Below are positions 17,415 to 26,362 of a stretch of DNA of 64,000 nucleotides, one piece after another. The notes under the pieces were generated by a model, which searched no databases, was not told the origin of the DNA, and saw only the letters and a program-made list of their open reading frames with translations. The number at the start of each line of letters is the position of its first letter. Position 1 is the stretch's first letter. The translations under genes were made by a program, and so were the position numbers. Origin of the DNA: Vallitalea guaymasensis (GTDB lineage: Bacteria; Bacillota; Clostridia; Lachnospirales; Vallitaleaceae). The stretch covers positions 62,001-126,000 of the forward strand of contig NZ_CP058561.1 in the NCBI RefSeq assembly GCF_018141425.1, given 5' to 3'.

Positions 17415-18773
17415 TTAAACAAGATTGTTCAACCATTTCTTAGAATACATACGTTTTAATGCAAATGTCATCTTGAAAAATTCCTCTGATAATATACATG
17501 CATAAACAAATTGGATGTCCAATTTCAAAGCCAATCCGCTTATGAAAGCTAACGGTACACCTATCAACCATACACCACCCATATCTAAAAGCATAGTAAA
17601 TCTAGTATCTCCACCACTTCTGAGAACACCAACAACCAGTATTAGATTCAATGATTTAAATGGTACAAATAACCCAAATACGATTAAACATAATCTTGAG
17701 TTATACCTAACTACATCTGTAAGATCGTCAAAAAGACTAACAACAAAACCAGAAGTACCAATTATAAGTAGACTTATGCAAACAGCTGTTATGACAGTTA
17801 TCTTAATGAATTTCTTACTATACTTAAAAGCTCTTTCTATCTTATTATTACCTATTTCGTTACCTAATATCACAGCACAAGCACTAGACATCCCAAAGAA
17901 CAAGACCATGAACAGTTGCTCAATAGTTTGATTCAGAGTCATAGTCGCCATGACATCCTCACCCATTCTTCCATACACAAAAGAATAAGTAGCAACTCCA
18001 AGAGACCACATGATTTCATTACACATAACTGGTGCAACTGTATATAAATATTTTGAAACAAAACTTTTGCTGATATCAAACAGCTCTTTAACTTTACCAG
18101 CAATAGGCAATTTCAATACATAAACACTAGTGATTAATAGTGAACATTCTACTGTCCTTGCAATTAATGTTGCAATAGCAGCACCTTTTACTCCTAGAGG
18201 TTCAACCCCTAGATTACCATATATTAATACCCAGTTCAAAAATGTATTGATGCAAATACTTATAACAGTAATCATCATAGGAATTTTTACTTGATTCATT
18301 CCTCTTAGCACAAATATATATGCAAAGGATATAGCTGTAAAACAATAACTGAAACCAATAATCCTTAAATATTTAACACCTTCAATAATGACTTCTCTAT
18401 CTGTAGAAAATATGTGCATAATGAAATTAGGAAAGAATATTGCTGCTATAGAAAATAATGCTCCACCTGAAACACTTATTATTAAACATATCCCCAATAT
18501 CCTCTTAATGTTCTTAACATCCTTTTTCCCCCAATATTGGGCAGAAAAAATACCAGTACCACTACTGGTTCCAAATAGGAATAGATTCAGTAAAAAGTAT
18601 AGCTTGTTGGCACCACCAACTGCCGCAACAGCAGTAACCCCTAAAGAACTTATCATAAATACATCAATCATATTGAGTGCCGATGTTATCAAGTTTTGAA
18701 AAGCAATAGGAAGACCTATTGCAAATAATTTCGAATAAAACTTCTTATCATTTTTTATAATACTGTTAACCAT
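17415..18773 (-). CDS. MATE family efflux transporter
   Basis: 452 aa with about 12 hydrophobic helices in two similar halves. The N-terminus (FAIGLPIAFQNLITSALNMIDVFMI) and GTSSGTGIFSAQYWGKKD are typical of NorM/DinF-type MATE antiporters, which export cationic drugs or metabolites using Na+ or H+. The frame opens at 18785, but AGAGGTGA precedes the ATG at 18773 by 8 bases. The AEC permease stop lies about 30 bases away on the same strand but upstream in transcription order, so the two may form a unit. Confidence 0.9.
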   Translation of the reverse strand: MVNSIIKNDKKFYSKLFAIGLPIAFQNLITSALNMIDVFMISSLGVTAVAAVGGANKLYFLLNLFLFGTSSGTGIFSAQYWGKKDVKNIKRILGICLIISVSGGALFSIAAIFFPNFIMHIFSTDREVIIEGVKYLRIIGFSYCFTAISFAYIFVLRGMNQVKIPMMITVISICINTFLNWVLIYGNLGVEPLGVKGAAIATLIARTVECSLLITSVYVLKLPIAGKVKELFDISKSFVSKYLYTVAPVMCNEIMWSLGVATYSFVYGRMGEDVMATMTLNQTIEQLFMVLFFGMSSACAVILGNEIGNNKIERAFKYSKKFIKITVITAVCISLLIIGTSGFVVSLFDDLTDVVRYNSRLCLIVFGLFVPFKSLNLILVVGVLRSGGDTRFTMLLDMGGVWLIGVPLAFISGLALKLDIQFVYACILSEEFFKMTFALKRMYSKKWLNNLV

Positions 18774-18806
18774 TTCACTAATCACCTCTATAATATCAAT
18801 TTCAGA

Positions 18807-19730
18807 TTAATTGCTTAATAAAAACACTAATACCGGGATAGTTATTATTGATAGCATAGTACTTATAAACACACCTTCCGATGCAAGTATATCATTACCA
18901 TCATATTCCTTACTCAAGATTACAGCATTCGCCGCAACAGGCATTCCTGTAATTATAACCGGTACACCAGTCATAATCTCATTAAAACCTAATTGTCTTA
19001 TAATAATTAGGATGATAATGGGAAAAACCAATAGTTTTAGGAAACTGTAAATATATAGTTTAGTGTTTGAAAATATATTTTTTATCTTAATACCAGCTAA
19101 TGATGCTCCTATTACAATCATTGATAACGGTGTTGTAAGACTGGAAATCATATCAATGGTCTTTGTAGCAACATAAGGCAAGTTCAATTTAAACGAAAAA
19201 ATAATCAACCCAATTATTACAGCACATACTCCTGGGTTAAAAATATCCTTTATCTTAAACTTAATATTCTTTTTATTATCCATAGAAATCAAATATATAC
19301 CCAAAGTATATACAAGTGCATAAAACGGTAAATTATATATTGCTCCATAGAACACGGCTTCTTTACCAAAAATGGATTCAATAACCGGAAATCCCATAAA
19401 TCCCACATTCGAAAACATAATCATAAATCTATAAACACCAATATTATTTTTTTCTATCCTCAACAACTTAGGTATTATAAAAGTCATGATAAACATACAT
19501 ATGTACACCGCAATGGATAAACCAAGCATCTGAAGTATCTCTCTATTACCAAGTTCAGTCTTCTTCATCATGGAATTGATGATAAGACACGGTGCTGTTA
19601 CCTTAACAACAAGACTAGCAATTTTCTTACTTGCATGTTCATCAATTATATTGATCTTTCTTATAAAAAAACCTAAAAAAAGCACAATAAACAGTACTAA
19701 TATTTGATTGATAATTGCATTAAAATCCAT
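18807..19730 (-). CDS. AEC family transporter (auxin efflux carrier-type permease)
   Basis: 307 aa with about ten transmembrane segments. FIVLFLGFFIRKINIIDEHA at the N-terminus and FMIMFSNVGFMGFPVIES in the middle are typical of the bacterial AEC family (malate or other organic anion carriers). GMPVAANAVILSKEYDGN near the end is also characteristic. The substrate cannot be told. The start is the ATG at 19730 after AAAGGG; the frame continues upstream to 19787 without a binding site. Confidence 0.88.
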   Translation of the reverse strand: MDFNAIINQILVLFIVLFLGFFIRKINIIDEHASKKIASLVVKVTAPCLIINSMMKKTELGNREILQMLGLSIAVYICMFIMTFIIPKLLRIEKNNIGVYRFMIMFSNVGFMGFPVIESIFGKEAVFYGAIYNLPFYALVYTLGIYLISMDNKKNIKFKIKDIFNPGVCAVIIGLIIFSFKLNLPYVATKTIDMISSLTTPLSMIVIGASLAGIKIKNIFSNTKLYIYSFLKLLVFPIIILIIIRQLGFNEIMTGVPVIITGMPVAANAVILSKEYDGNDILASEGVFISTMLSIITIPVLVFLLSN

Positions 19731-19834
19731 GATGTGCCCTTTCATCAAAATATATTTGCTATATTCATTACCTATCATTATATACAAATCCCCAAAAAAG
19801 GCAAGAGATATTTCAATAGAATTGCAAATAATTA

Positions 19835-19854
19835 AGACTTCCTTTCGGAAGTCT
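19835..19854 (-). terminator. Hairpin after the endoribonuclease toxin gene
   Basis: AGACTTCC / GGAAGTCT with a 4-base loop (GAAA on the minus strand) lies right after the stop. The T-rich stretch after it is broken, so termination may be weak. Confidence 0.5.
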
Positions 19855-19859
19855 CTTAA

Positions 19860-20207
19860 CTATGTATCAACGCCAAAACTAACTACTAAAGCTTTATCTA
19901 CTTTTTCCATCACCTTATCTTCTAAATGACACACTTTTTCTTTCAATCTTTTTTTGTCAATAGTTCTAATCTGTTCTAACAAAACAACCGAGTCTTTTAC
20001 TAAATCATACTTCTTTGCCTCTATTTCAACATGAGTTGGAAGCTTAGCTTTATTTATTTGCGATGTTATTGCTGAACATATTACTGTTGGACTATATTTA
20101 TTTCCTACATCATTTTGAACGATAAGTACTGGACGTATACCGCCTTGTTCAGAACCAATTACTGGTCTTAAATCTGCATAAAATACATCCCCACGTTTTA
20201 CTACCAC
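19860..20207 (-). CDS. EndoA/MazF-type endoribonuclease (PemK family)
   Basis: 115 aa from the GTG at 20207, which stands 9 bases after GGAGA (the frame begins three codons earlier). [47 protein letters not shown] and [16 protein letters not shown] match the NdoA/EndoA toxins that cut single-stranded mRNA. In Bacillus the order is alr-ndoAI-ndoA. Here alr is in place, but the 256 bases between hold no antitoxin-like ORF (all frames break). The antitoxin is therefore absent locally or encoded elsewhere. Confidence 0.92.
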   Translation of the reverse strand: MVVKRGDVFYADLRPVIGSEQGGIRPVLIVQNDVGNKYSPTVICSAITSQINKAKLPTHVEIEAKKYDLVKDSVVLLEQIRTIDKKRLKEKVCHLEDKVMEKVDKALVVSFGVDT

Positions 20208-20472
20208 ATTACTCACTCTCCGCTAAATCTTGCTGAACTTCTTAACCTCACCTTCAAATAACAACACATCTTTATAATAATTTATCTTTATGTGTATTTT
20301 TGCAGTTCAGGATACGTTCTTAATATATATTTCACAATTATATAGATCGTACTTTATGTAAAAGTTCAACTCCTATTTTCTTATATTACCATTATCACCA
20401 ATATTTTTATTAATATACATTAATAAGAAAATTTTACTGTTATTTAATGGAATATAATTAAAAGCGAAGTAT

Positions 20473-21630
20473 TTAATCAAAATAATCAATAGAAGACAAA
20501 TATTTATTATTTTTATAATACACTCTTGGTATTCTTTTACCTAACTGACATACAACTTCATAATTTATTGTACCTTTTATCTTAGCAATATCATCTGCAG
20601 TAATTTCATTATGCCCCTGCTTACCGATTAAAACCACTTCATCAAAATCTTTCACATCAGGTATATCTGTAATATCAACCATAAATTGATCCATACATAT
20701 TCTACCCAATATATTGGCAAATTGCCCACCTATCAATACTCTACCTTTTGAGGATAACAGCCTATCATATCCATCTCCATAGCCAACTGGAATAGTTGCT
20801 ATTTTTGATTTCCTCTTTGTGATATATGTTCCTCCATAACCTATTGGAGTACCTTCCTCAACTTCTTTTATATGTATAATATGACTGATTAGTGATAAAA
20901 CGGGCTGTAATTTCACATTATCCTTAATCACCTCATCCGATGGATATAATCCATATAATGATATCCCAAGTCTCACCAAATCCAAATGAGTACTATCCAA
21001 GTCAATTATTCCTGCACTATTAGCTACATGTTTGATGGGTATACAAATACCATTGCTCTCTAATTTTCCAATAAAATCATTATACATCTTTAATTGATTA
21101 TTGGTAAAAGTCTTATCCAATTCATCTGCTTTAGATAAATGAGTATAGATACCTTCTATTTCAATATTAGGCAAATTATATATATCTTTAATTATACTAA
21201 CAGATTCATCATTAGGTACAAAACCTATTCTACCCATTCCAGTATCCAATTTTATATGTATCTTACCTATTTTACCAGATTTACAAGCTGTATCTGATAT
21301 ATTTTTGGCTGCTGTATAATTATATACAGTCTGAATCAAATCGTATTCAACCAGTTTATCAGCTATATCAACTGGCGTATATCCTAGAATCAGTATTTTT
21401 TTATCAATGCCATTTTTCCTTAGACTGATACCTTCTTCTATAGTGGCAACAGCAAATCTGTCAATTCCACAATTAATTAATTCTTTTGATATAGGAACCG
21501 CACCATGACCATAACCATCTGCCTTTACAACAGGCATTAATGTACTCTGTGATGATATTCTATTTTTGAAATTAGTTATATTATGTATTATTGCATCCAA
21601 GTCTATACGGGCATATACTCTTTCGTACAT
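20473..21630 (-). CDS. alr: Alanine racemase
   Basis: About 385 aa. A PLP-dependent fold III enzyme making D-alanine for peptidoglycan. The PLP lysine is in MPVVKADGYGHGA, with the other landmarks RIGF, HVANSAGIIDL, RLGISLYGLYPS, the catalytic tyrosine region YGGTYITKRKSKIATIPVGYGDGY and the closing GRICMDQFMVD. GGAGG precedes either a GTG (21636, 5 bases) or an ATG (21630, 11 bases); I report the ATG. It lies in the acpS-nnr-alr-endoA gene order common to Firmicutes. Confidence 0.94.
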   Translation of the reverse strand: MYERVYARIDLDAIIHNITNFKNRISSQSTLMPVVKADGYGHGAVPISKELINCGIDRFAVATIEEGISLRKNGIDKKILILGYTPVDIADKLVEYDLIQTVYNYTAAKNISDTACKSGKIGKIHIKLDTGMGRIGFVPNDESVSIIKDIYNLPNIEIEGIYTHLSKADELDKTFTNNQLKMYNDFIGKLESNGICIPIKHVANSAGIIDLDSTHLDLVRLGISLYGLYPSDEVIKDNVKLQPVLSLISHIIHIKEVEEGTPIGYGGTYITKRKSKIATIPVGYGDGYDRLLSSKGRVLIGGQFANILGRICMDQFMVDITDIPDVKDFDEVVLIGKQGHNEITADDIAKIKGTINYEVVCQLGKRIPRVYYKNNKYLSSIDYFD

Positions 21631-21861
21631 TTTCACACTTTCCTCCATATGTTAAACATTATATATATTGAACTTAAACATCAATCCTATTTCTATAAGT
21701 TCAATACATTAAAACACTAATATTATACTACTTATTGTTATTTAACGCCAGTAATGTTGTCCTTAGCTTTATTAATTAAACTTAGATAGTATTATAGACC
21801 ATAAACTTATAATAGTATACCTTTATGGGTTTACAAATAAATATTTTACAGTTATTGATTA

Positions 21862-21900
21862 TAAAAATATAGTTAGGATAGTATAATAACTTTCCTAACT
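21862..21900 (-). terminator. Terminator after nnr
   Basis: AGTTAGGATAGT and ACTTTCCTAACT (21871-21882 and 21889-21900, one mismatch) are followed on the minus strand by TATATTTTTAT. Confidence 0.75.
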
Positions 21901-21926
21901 TATTATAAAACTTATATATTATATTA

Positions 21927-23471
21927 TTATTCATTAAGACTTGATTTAATTACATAAGGTATATTACATATTATATCATTAGCGATAAGTCCATGCTCTC
22001 CTTTATCATCTTTTGCCTTATCACCAGCTTTACTATGGATATAGACACCTAATATTGCTGCATCTGAAGCATTTAATCCTTGCCCTAACAATGATACTAT
22101 AATACCTGTTAGAACATCACCTGAACCAGCTGTCGCCATTCCTGAATTACCATATATATTAATATTAACCATCCCATTAGGAGAAGAAATTATGGTTCTA
22201 GCACTTTTCAGGACACATGTAATCTTATAGGTCCTACTAAGTTCTACCGCTACTTTTATTGTATTATTTGTAATCTCTCCAATATCATAATCCGTAAGCC
22301 TTGACATCTCACCTAGATGTGGTGTAACTATTATCTCACATTTTCGATTATTCAATATCTCTTTATCTTTTGATAATGCGTTAATTCCGTCAGCATCAAC
22401 AACTACTGTCTTATTGAAATTACTAATTACAATTTCAAGTATCTTTCTTGTGATATTGTCATTCCCAAGTCCTGGTCCTATAGCAATGGTATCAGCCCAC
22501 CCAAGCATTTCTAATAGTTTTTCTTTATCTTCATTGGATATATTATTGTTAGCCCTGCTATAAGTCTCTACAACTGCTTCTGGCACTTTTGTCGTAACCA
22601 CACTGGACACAGACTCTTCGATAAATGTCTTGACTAATCCTGCTCCTGTACGATAAGCCGATAAAGAAGTCAAAACGGCTGCTCCTGTCATTTTACTGGT
22701 ACCTGCAATAACTAAGACTTTTCCATAAGAACCCTTATGAGACATCTTCACTCTGTTAGGCATAAAATATCTTGCTAGATTATCATCCATTATTGTGGTA
22801 TGAGAATTAATTCTATCTATAGATATATTAGGTATACCTATATCTGCAACAACCAGATCGCCAACATAGTTAGCTCCAGGATATAAAAGCAAGCCCACCT
22901 TAGGCAGACAGAATGTAACTGTCTTATCAGCACACACTGAATTCCCCAGAATCTGACCATCATCAGCATTAACTCCAGAAGGTATATCAATAGCTATTCT
23001 ATAAGCATTAGCTCTATTTATGATCTTAATAGCTTCCAAGTATTTTCCTGTTACCTCTCTACATAGACCAGTTCCAAAAATAGCATCATAGATTACATCG
23101 CAATCACTAACTATATTTTTCAACTCATCCATCTGTCTTTCATCATTGAATTCATGTATATCAATATTTAATTGTCTAGCTATATCATAATTTATTTTAG
23201 CATCACCTTTTATCTTGCCAGAATCACCTATTATGATTATAGAGACCTTTATGTTATTACAGCTAAGTATTCTACCTATTGCAAATCCGTCCCCACCATT
23301 ATTACCTGTACCGCAGCAAATAACAACTTTATTGCTCTCTTTCAGCAACTGTATAGTTTCACTCACTACAGACATGGCTGCATTCTCCATCAAAACAATA
23401 CCTGGTATACCTATCTCTTCAATAGTATACCTATCAATTTCCTTCATTTCATAACTTTTGACAACCTTCAA
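21927..23471 (-). CDS. nnr: Bifunctional NAD(P)H-hydrate epimerase / ADP-dependent dehydratase
   Basis: 514 aa. The N-terminal half (1-215) is the YjeF_N epimerase (GTGNNGGDGFAIGR, AIFGTGLCREVTGKY, DIPSGVNADDGQILG). The C-terminal half is the ribokinase-like dehydratase (KGSYGKVLVIAGTSKMTGAA, AIGPGLGND, VDADGINAL, ending NSGMATAGSGDVLTGII). It repairs damaged, hydrated NADH and NADPH. It starts 22 bases after the acpS stop on the same strand, so it is co-transcribed with acpS. Confidence 0.94.
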   Translation of the reverse strand: MKVVKSYEMKEIDRYTIEEIGIPGIVLMENAAMSVVSETIQLLKESNKVVICCGTGNNGGDGFAIGRILSCNNIKVSIIIIGDSGKIKGDAKINYDIARQLNIDIHEFNDERQMDELKNIVSDCDVIYDAIFGTGLCREVTGKYLEAIKIINRANAYRIAIDIPSGVNADDGQILGNSVCADKTVTFCLPKVGLLLYPGANYVGDLVVADIGIPNISIDRINSHTTIMDDNLARYFMPNRVKMSHKGSYGKVLVIAGTSKMTGAAVLTSLSAYRTGAGLVKTFIEESVSSVVTTKVPEAVVETYSRANNNISNEDKEKLLEMLGWADTIAIGPGLGNDNITRKILEIVISNFNKTVVVDADGINALSKDKEILNNRKCEIIVTPHLGEMSRLTDYDIGEITNNTIKVAVELSRTYKITCVLKSARTIISSPNGMVNINIYGNSGMATAGSGDVLTGIIVSLLGQGLNASDAAILGVYIHSKAGDKAKDDKGEHGLIANDIICNIPYVIKSSLNE

Positions 23472-23493
23472 CTGAATCTCTCCTTTTAACTAA

Positions 23494-23859
23494 TTACTCC
23501 CCTACTGCAATAGCTGTCACATTATCCCTGGAATGTGATATTGATACATGTATCGTAGAAATATCAAGTTGTCTCGCCAAATCCTTAGCACCATTATATA
23601 AAACTACATAGGGCTTGCCTTTATCATCACGTAAAACCTCAACATCAATAGGAGTAAAATTTACAAACCCTGTTCCAAGAACCTTGGAGACTGCTTCTTT
23701 GACAGCAAAATTACCAGCTATTGTTTCACCTCTATAATTTTTAGTTTCAAATAATTTATTTTCGTTGGGTGTAAAATATTTTTCTAGGAATCTTTTATTT
23801 AGAATAACCTTTTCTATTCTACTGATTTCAATGATATCATTACCTATTCCTTTTATCAT
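23494..23859 (-). CDS. acpS: Holo-[acyl-carrier-protein] synthase
   Basis: 121 aa. It transfers 4'-phosphopantetheine from CoA to acyl carrier protein. Motifs: GIGNDIIEISRIEK (metal-binding Asp), FTPNENKLFE, GNFAVKEAVSKVLGTG and HVSISHSRDNVTAIA. Its ATG overlaps the stop of the upstream gene by four bases (ATGA type), so the two are translationally coupled. Confidence 0.95.
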   Translation of the reverse strand: MIKGIGNDIIEISRIEKVILNKRFLEKYFTPNENKLFETKNYRGETIAGNFAVKEAVSKVLGTGFVNFTPIDVEVLRDDKGKPYVVLYNGAKDLARQLDISTIHVSISHSRDNVTAIAVGE

Positions 23860-24470
23860 TTACTTCCTCCCAGATATTTTTTATCATATAATTCAATGAC
23901 TTCATATCCTACCAGATCATGCATATAAGAATACATCTTATCATATTCTTCTTTCGCTTCCGTCTGTCTCACAGCTTTTTCTTTTAATTCTGCCCTAACT
24001 TTTTCAATCCATTCATTTAATTCATCTAATTCATTCTTGGTATCAAACATTCTCATATAACAATCTTGCATTGTATATTCTAATAATTCTTTGTTGGTCG
24101 TTTGAATTTCTTTTGGCATATTTTCCATTCTTGATTCCATCTTATCTATCTTGACCTTTATGTCATTGATATATTTCTTGCTTTTTTCCATTTCTCCAAT
24201 GGCTTCATCATCTTCATCTTCAATGGCTTCTTTCATGTTATCCATTATATCAACCATCATTTTCTTTTTAAGCAAAGTATATTCTTTCAAATCATTAGTA
24301 AGTTGTCCTTGTTCACCAAGAAGCTTATTAAGTCTTTTTTCAAGTTCCACTATTTTTTTTGGTTTTTTATTATTTTTGAATAGTTCATGCCATCTATTAT
24401 CCAATGTCAATATATGTACCTTTTTTTCTATATTAATTGGTTTCTCTATCTTTTGTTTTGAAAAAAACAT
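23856..24470 (-). CDS. Coiled-coil protein of unknown function
   Basis: 204 aa, almost entirely charged alpha helix with heptad spacing (VELEKRLNKLLGEQ, KKMMVDIMDNMKEAIED, KSKKYINDIKVKIDKMESRM, NELDELNEWIEKVRAELK). No signal peptide or membrane segment, so it is probably cytoplasmic. A similar coiled-coil gene upstream of acpS is familiar from other Clostridia, but I know no function. GAGG stands upstream of the ATG. Its stop overlaps the acpS start. Confidence 0.75.
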   Translation of the reverse strand: MFFSKQKIEKPINIEKKVHILTLDNRWHELFKNNKKPKKIVELEKRLNKLLGEQGQLTNDLKEYTLLKKKMMVDIMDNMKEAIEDEDDEAIGEMEKSKKYINDIKVKIDKMESRMENMPKEIQTTNKELLEYTMQDCYMRMFDTKNELDELNEWIEKVRAELKEKAVRQTEAKEEYDKMYSYMHDLVGYEVIELYDKKYLGGSK

Positions 24471-24587
24471 GCTTTCACGTCCTCATTATTTATATATACT
24501 TAATTTATACCTACTTAGTAATATAATAAAAATTTTCTATATTAATTATATCGTAACAAATTATTATATTCTATAGCACAATATAAT

Positions 24588-24615
24588 TAAAAGGTACCCA
24601 TATATATGAGTACCT
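24588..24615 (-). terminator. Terminator after rex
   Basis: AGGTACCCATA and TATGAGTACCT (24592-24602 and 24605-24615) form a near-perfect stem followed by TTTTAAT on the minus strand. Confidence 0.75.
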
Positions 24616-24669
24616 AATACTTCTAAGAATAGTTATTCATTCTTAAAAACATAAATTACAGACGCTTAT

Positions 24670-25302
24670 TTATATTCTCTCTTTGATATTATATGATAGA
24701 GTCATTAGACTATCCAACAAATGTACATTTTCGACTATAACATTTTTATTGGATAATTTCAGGTCTATAGGGGCAAAATTCCATATTCCTTTTATACCAT
24801 AACTAACTAAGTCATTAGCAACTTTTGGTGCTTTTTGCTTAGGTAATGTTAGAATTGCCAAGTCAATACTATTTTCTTTTATGAAACTTCCCATTTCATC
24901 TAAATCCTTAATCTCAATACCTCTTACAGTTATACCTATAAGTCTCGGGTTAACATCAAATAATCCTTTAACTTCAAAACCTCTTTTATCAAAATTAGTA
25001 TAATTAGCAAGTGCTTGACCCAAGTTTCCTGCTCCAACAATAATTGTATTATATTTATTTTCAAGACCAAGTATCTTGCCTATAGCGTTATATAAATATT
25101 CAACATTATAGCCGTAACCTTGTTGACCAAAACCGCCAAAATTATTTAAATCTTGTCTTATTTGAGAAGCTGTTACACCCATTCTGTTACTCAATTCTTT
25201 AGAGGAAATCCTTACAACATCGTTTTCCAATAAGTCTCCTAAGTATCTGTAGTATTTTGGTAATCTTTTAATTACCGCTGTTGATATTTTCTTTTGTATC
25301 AT
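24670..25302 (-). CDS. rex: Redox-sensing transcriptional repressor Rex
   Basis: 210 aa. An N-terminal winged helix (ISTAVIKRLPKYYRYLGDLL, then RISSKELSNRMGVTASQIRQ, DLNNFGGFGQQGYGY) is joined to a Rossmann NADH-binding domain (IVGAGNLGQALANY, GLFDVNPRLIG, LPKQKAPKVAND). It senses the NADH/NAD+ ratio and represses fermentation genes in anaerobes. The start is taken at the ATG at 25302 (MIQKKIST), where family homology begins; a TTG five codons upstream is also open. An unusual palindrome pair lies about 170 bases upstream. Confidence 0.94.
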   Translation of the reverse strand: MIQKKISTAVIKRLPKYYRYLGDLLENDVVRISSKELSNRMGVTASQIRQDLNNFGGFGQQGYGYNVEYLYNAIGKILGLENKYNTIIVGAGNLGQALANYTNFDKRGFEVKGLFDVNPRLIGITVRGIEIKDLDEMGSFIKENSIDLAILTLPKQKAPKVANDLVSYGIKGIWNFAPIDLKLSNKNVIVENVHLLDSLMTLSYNIKERI

Positions 25303-25469
25303 ATAATCAATCCCCAATCCTTGATACTATTTTGGAACTTTTATACAAATAATTATATATGGTTGTTAAATCTATGTCAAATAATCAAATGCTGATAAAC
25401 CCTTATCGTTTATGTATTATCACAGTATAAATCATTAACACAAATCCTATATTTAGTAAATATAGTTAA

Positions 25470-25497
25470 AAACAATCAATTGTTTATTGTATACAAT
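25470..25497. promoter_or_regulatory. Two adjacent palindromes in the rex upstream region
   Basis: AAACAAT-CA-ATTGTTT (25470-25485) is directly followed by ATTGTATACAAT (25486-25497). Both are perfect dyads. The second matches the palindrome at the gltA promoter. The 440-base gap 25303-25742 is otherwise AT-rich with no ORF or RNA that I can recognise. Confidence 0.5.
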
Positions 25498-25742
25498 CTA
25501 TATTTTATAAATTATACCATAAAACCCTGATATTTTACAGCTTTTTCTAGAAAATTATACTTATAAAAAATTTTAATATCCTAAATTTTATACATATTTA
25601 GGTTTCATAAACCCTGTATGTTTACTTCTAACATATAAAATGGATATAAAAAATTAATTCTATACCCTTTTTAATTGTTAAGTTCAATTATATATTCTTT
25701 AATTTACTTAACTCAATATTATTATCAACTTAATATTATTAC

Positions 25743-26138
25743 CTATAAAAGTTCTTTTCCCAAATATTTATTAATAGCATCTTTAGTTTTTTTTGTATAG
25801 TTTGCATCAGTGTATAATATTCTTTGTATGGTTCTTTGAGATAAGTTGGATTCTTTCGCCAGATCCTTGATAGTTATTTTATTCTCAACCATATAATTTC
25901 CTAGTTCTTTTCTCTTTATCTCATCTTTTTTGTATTGTCTATTGTAAAAATAAGTAGTATTGACCTTAGAACTTATTTGTCCCAATTTTCTTTTACGTTG
26001 ATAATCAAGGCATTTTTCACATTGCTTGACACCTCTAATAAGTGATTCTTGTGATAGAGGTTTACCACACCTTATACATTGTTTTCTCTCCACACGAGCT
26101 TTTCTCAATTTTTTCATATAACCTGCATTACGACTCAA
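25743..26138 (-). CDS. Zinc-finger and helix-turn-helix protein
   Basis: 131 aa. The N-terminal third carries CIRC and CEKC pairs (KQCIRCGKPLS, KQCEKCLDYQ), a likely zinc knuckle in a strongly basic context. The C-terminal third (GNYMVENKITIKDLAKESNLSQRTIQRIL) is a Cro/XRE-like helix-turn-helix. Probably a DNA-binding regulator. The start is a TTG at 26138, about 9 bases after AAAGGGGA; the next ATG is seven codons in. It stands alone between rex and a divergent ABC-F gene, so its target is unclear. Confidence 0.7.
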   Translation of the reverse strand: MSRNAGYMKKLRKARVERKQCIRCGKPLSQESLIRGVKQCEKCLDYQRKRKLGQISSKVNTTYFYNRQYKKDEIKRKELGNYMVENKITIKDLAKESNLSQRTIQRILYTDANYTKKTKDAINKYLGKELL

Positions 26139-26362
26139 GTCATCATCCCCTTTAGAAAAGTTCTTTTATCATATATATGTTGTCCCAAAGAAATTTATTC
26201 TTATGTATGAACAAAATATGTTACTTCTCGTTAGGCAAAGAACTATCACAATAGATATTTATATATTTACCAAAAACCTCTAATTTTAAACCCTTAAACT
26301 TTTCAAAACCAGTGATTAATGGTATCATAGTATGGTAATTTTAATATTTATAGGAGGCAACT

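Noticed and set aside
20217-20472. Antitoxin gene between alr and the EndoA-type toxin
   Set aside because: All three minus-strand frames are broken by stops within about 25 codons and none has a ribosome binding site with homology to ribbon-helix-helix proteins.
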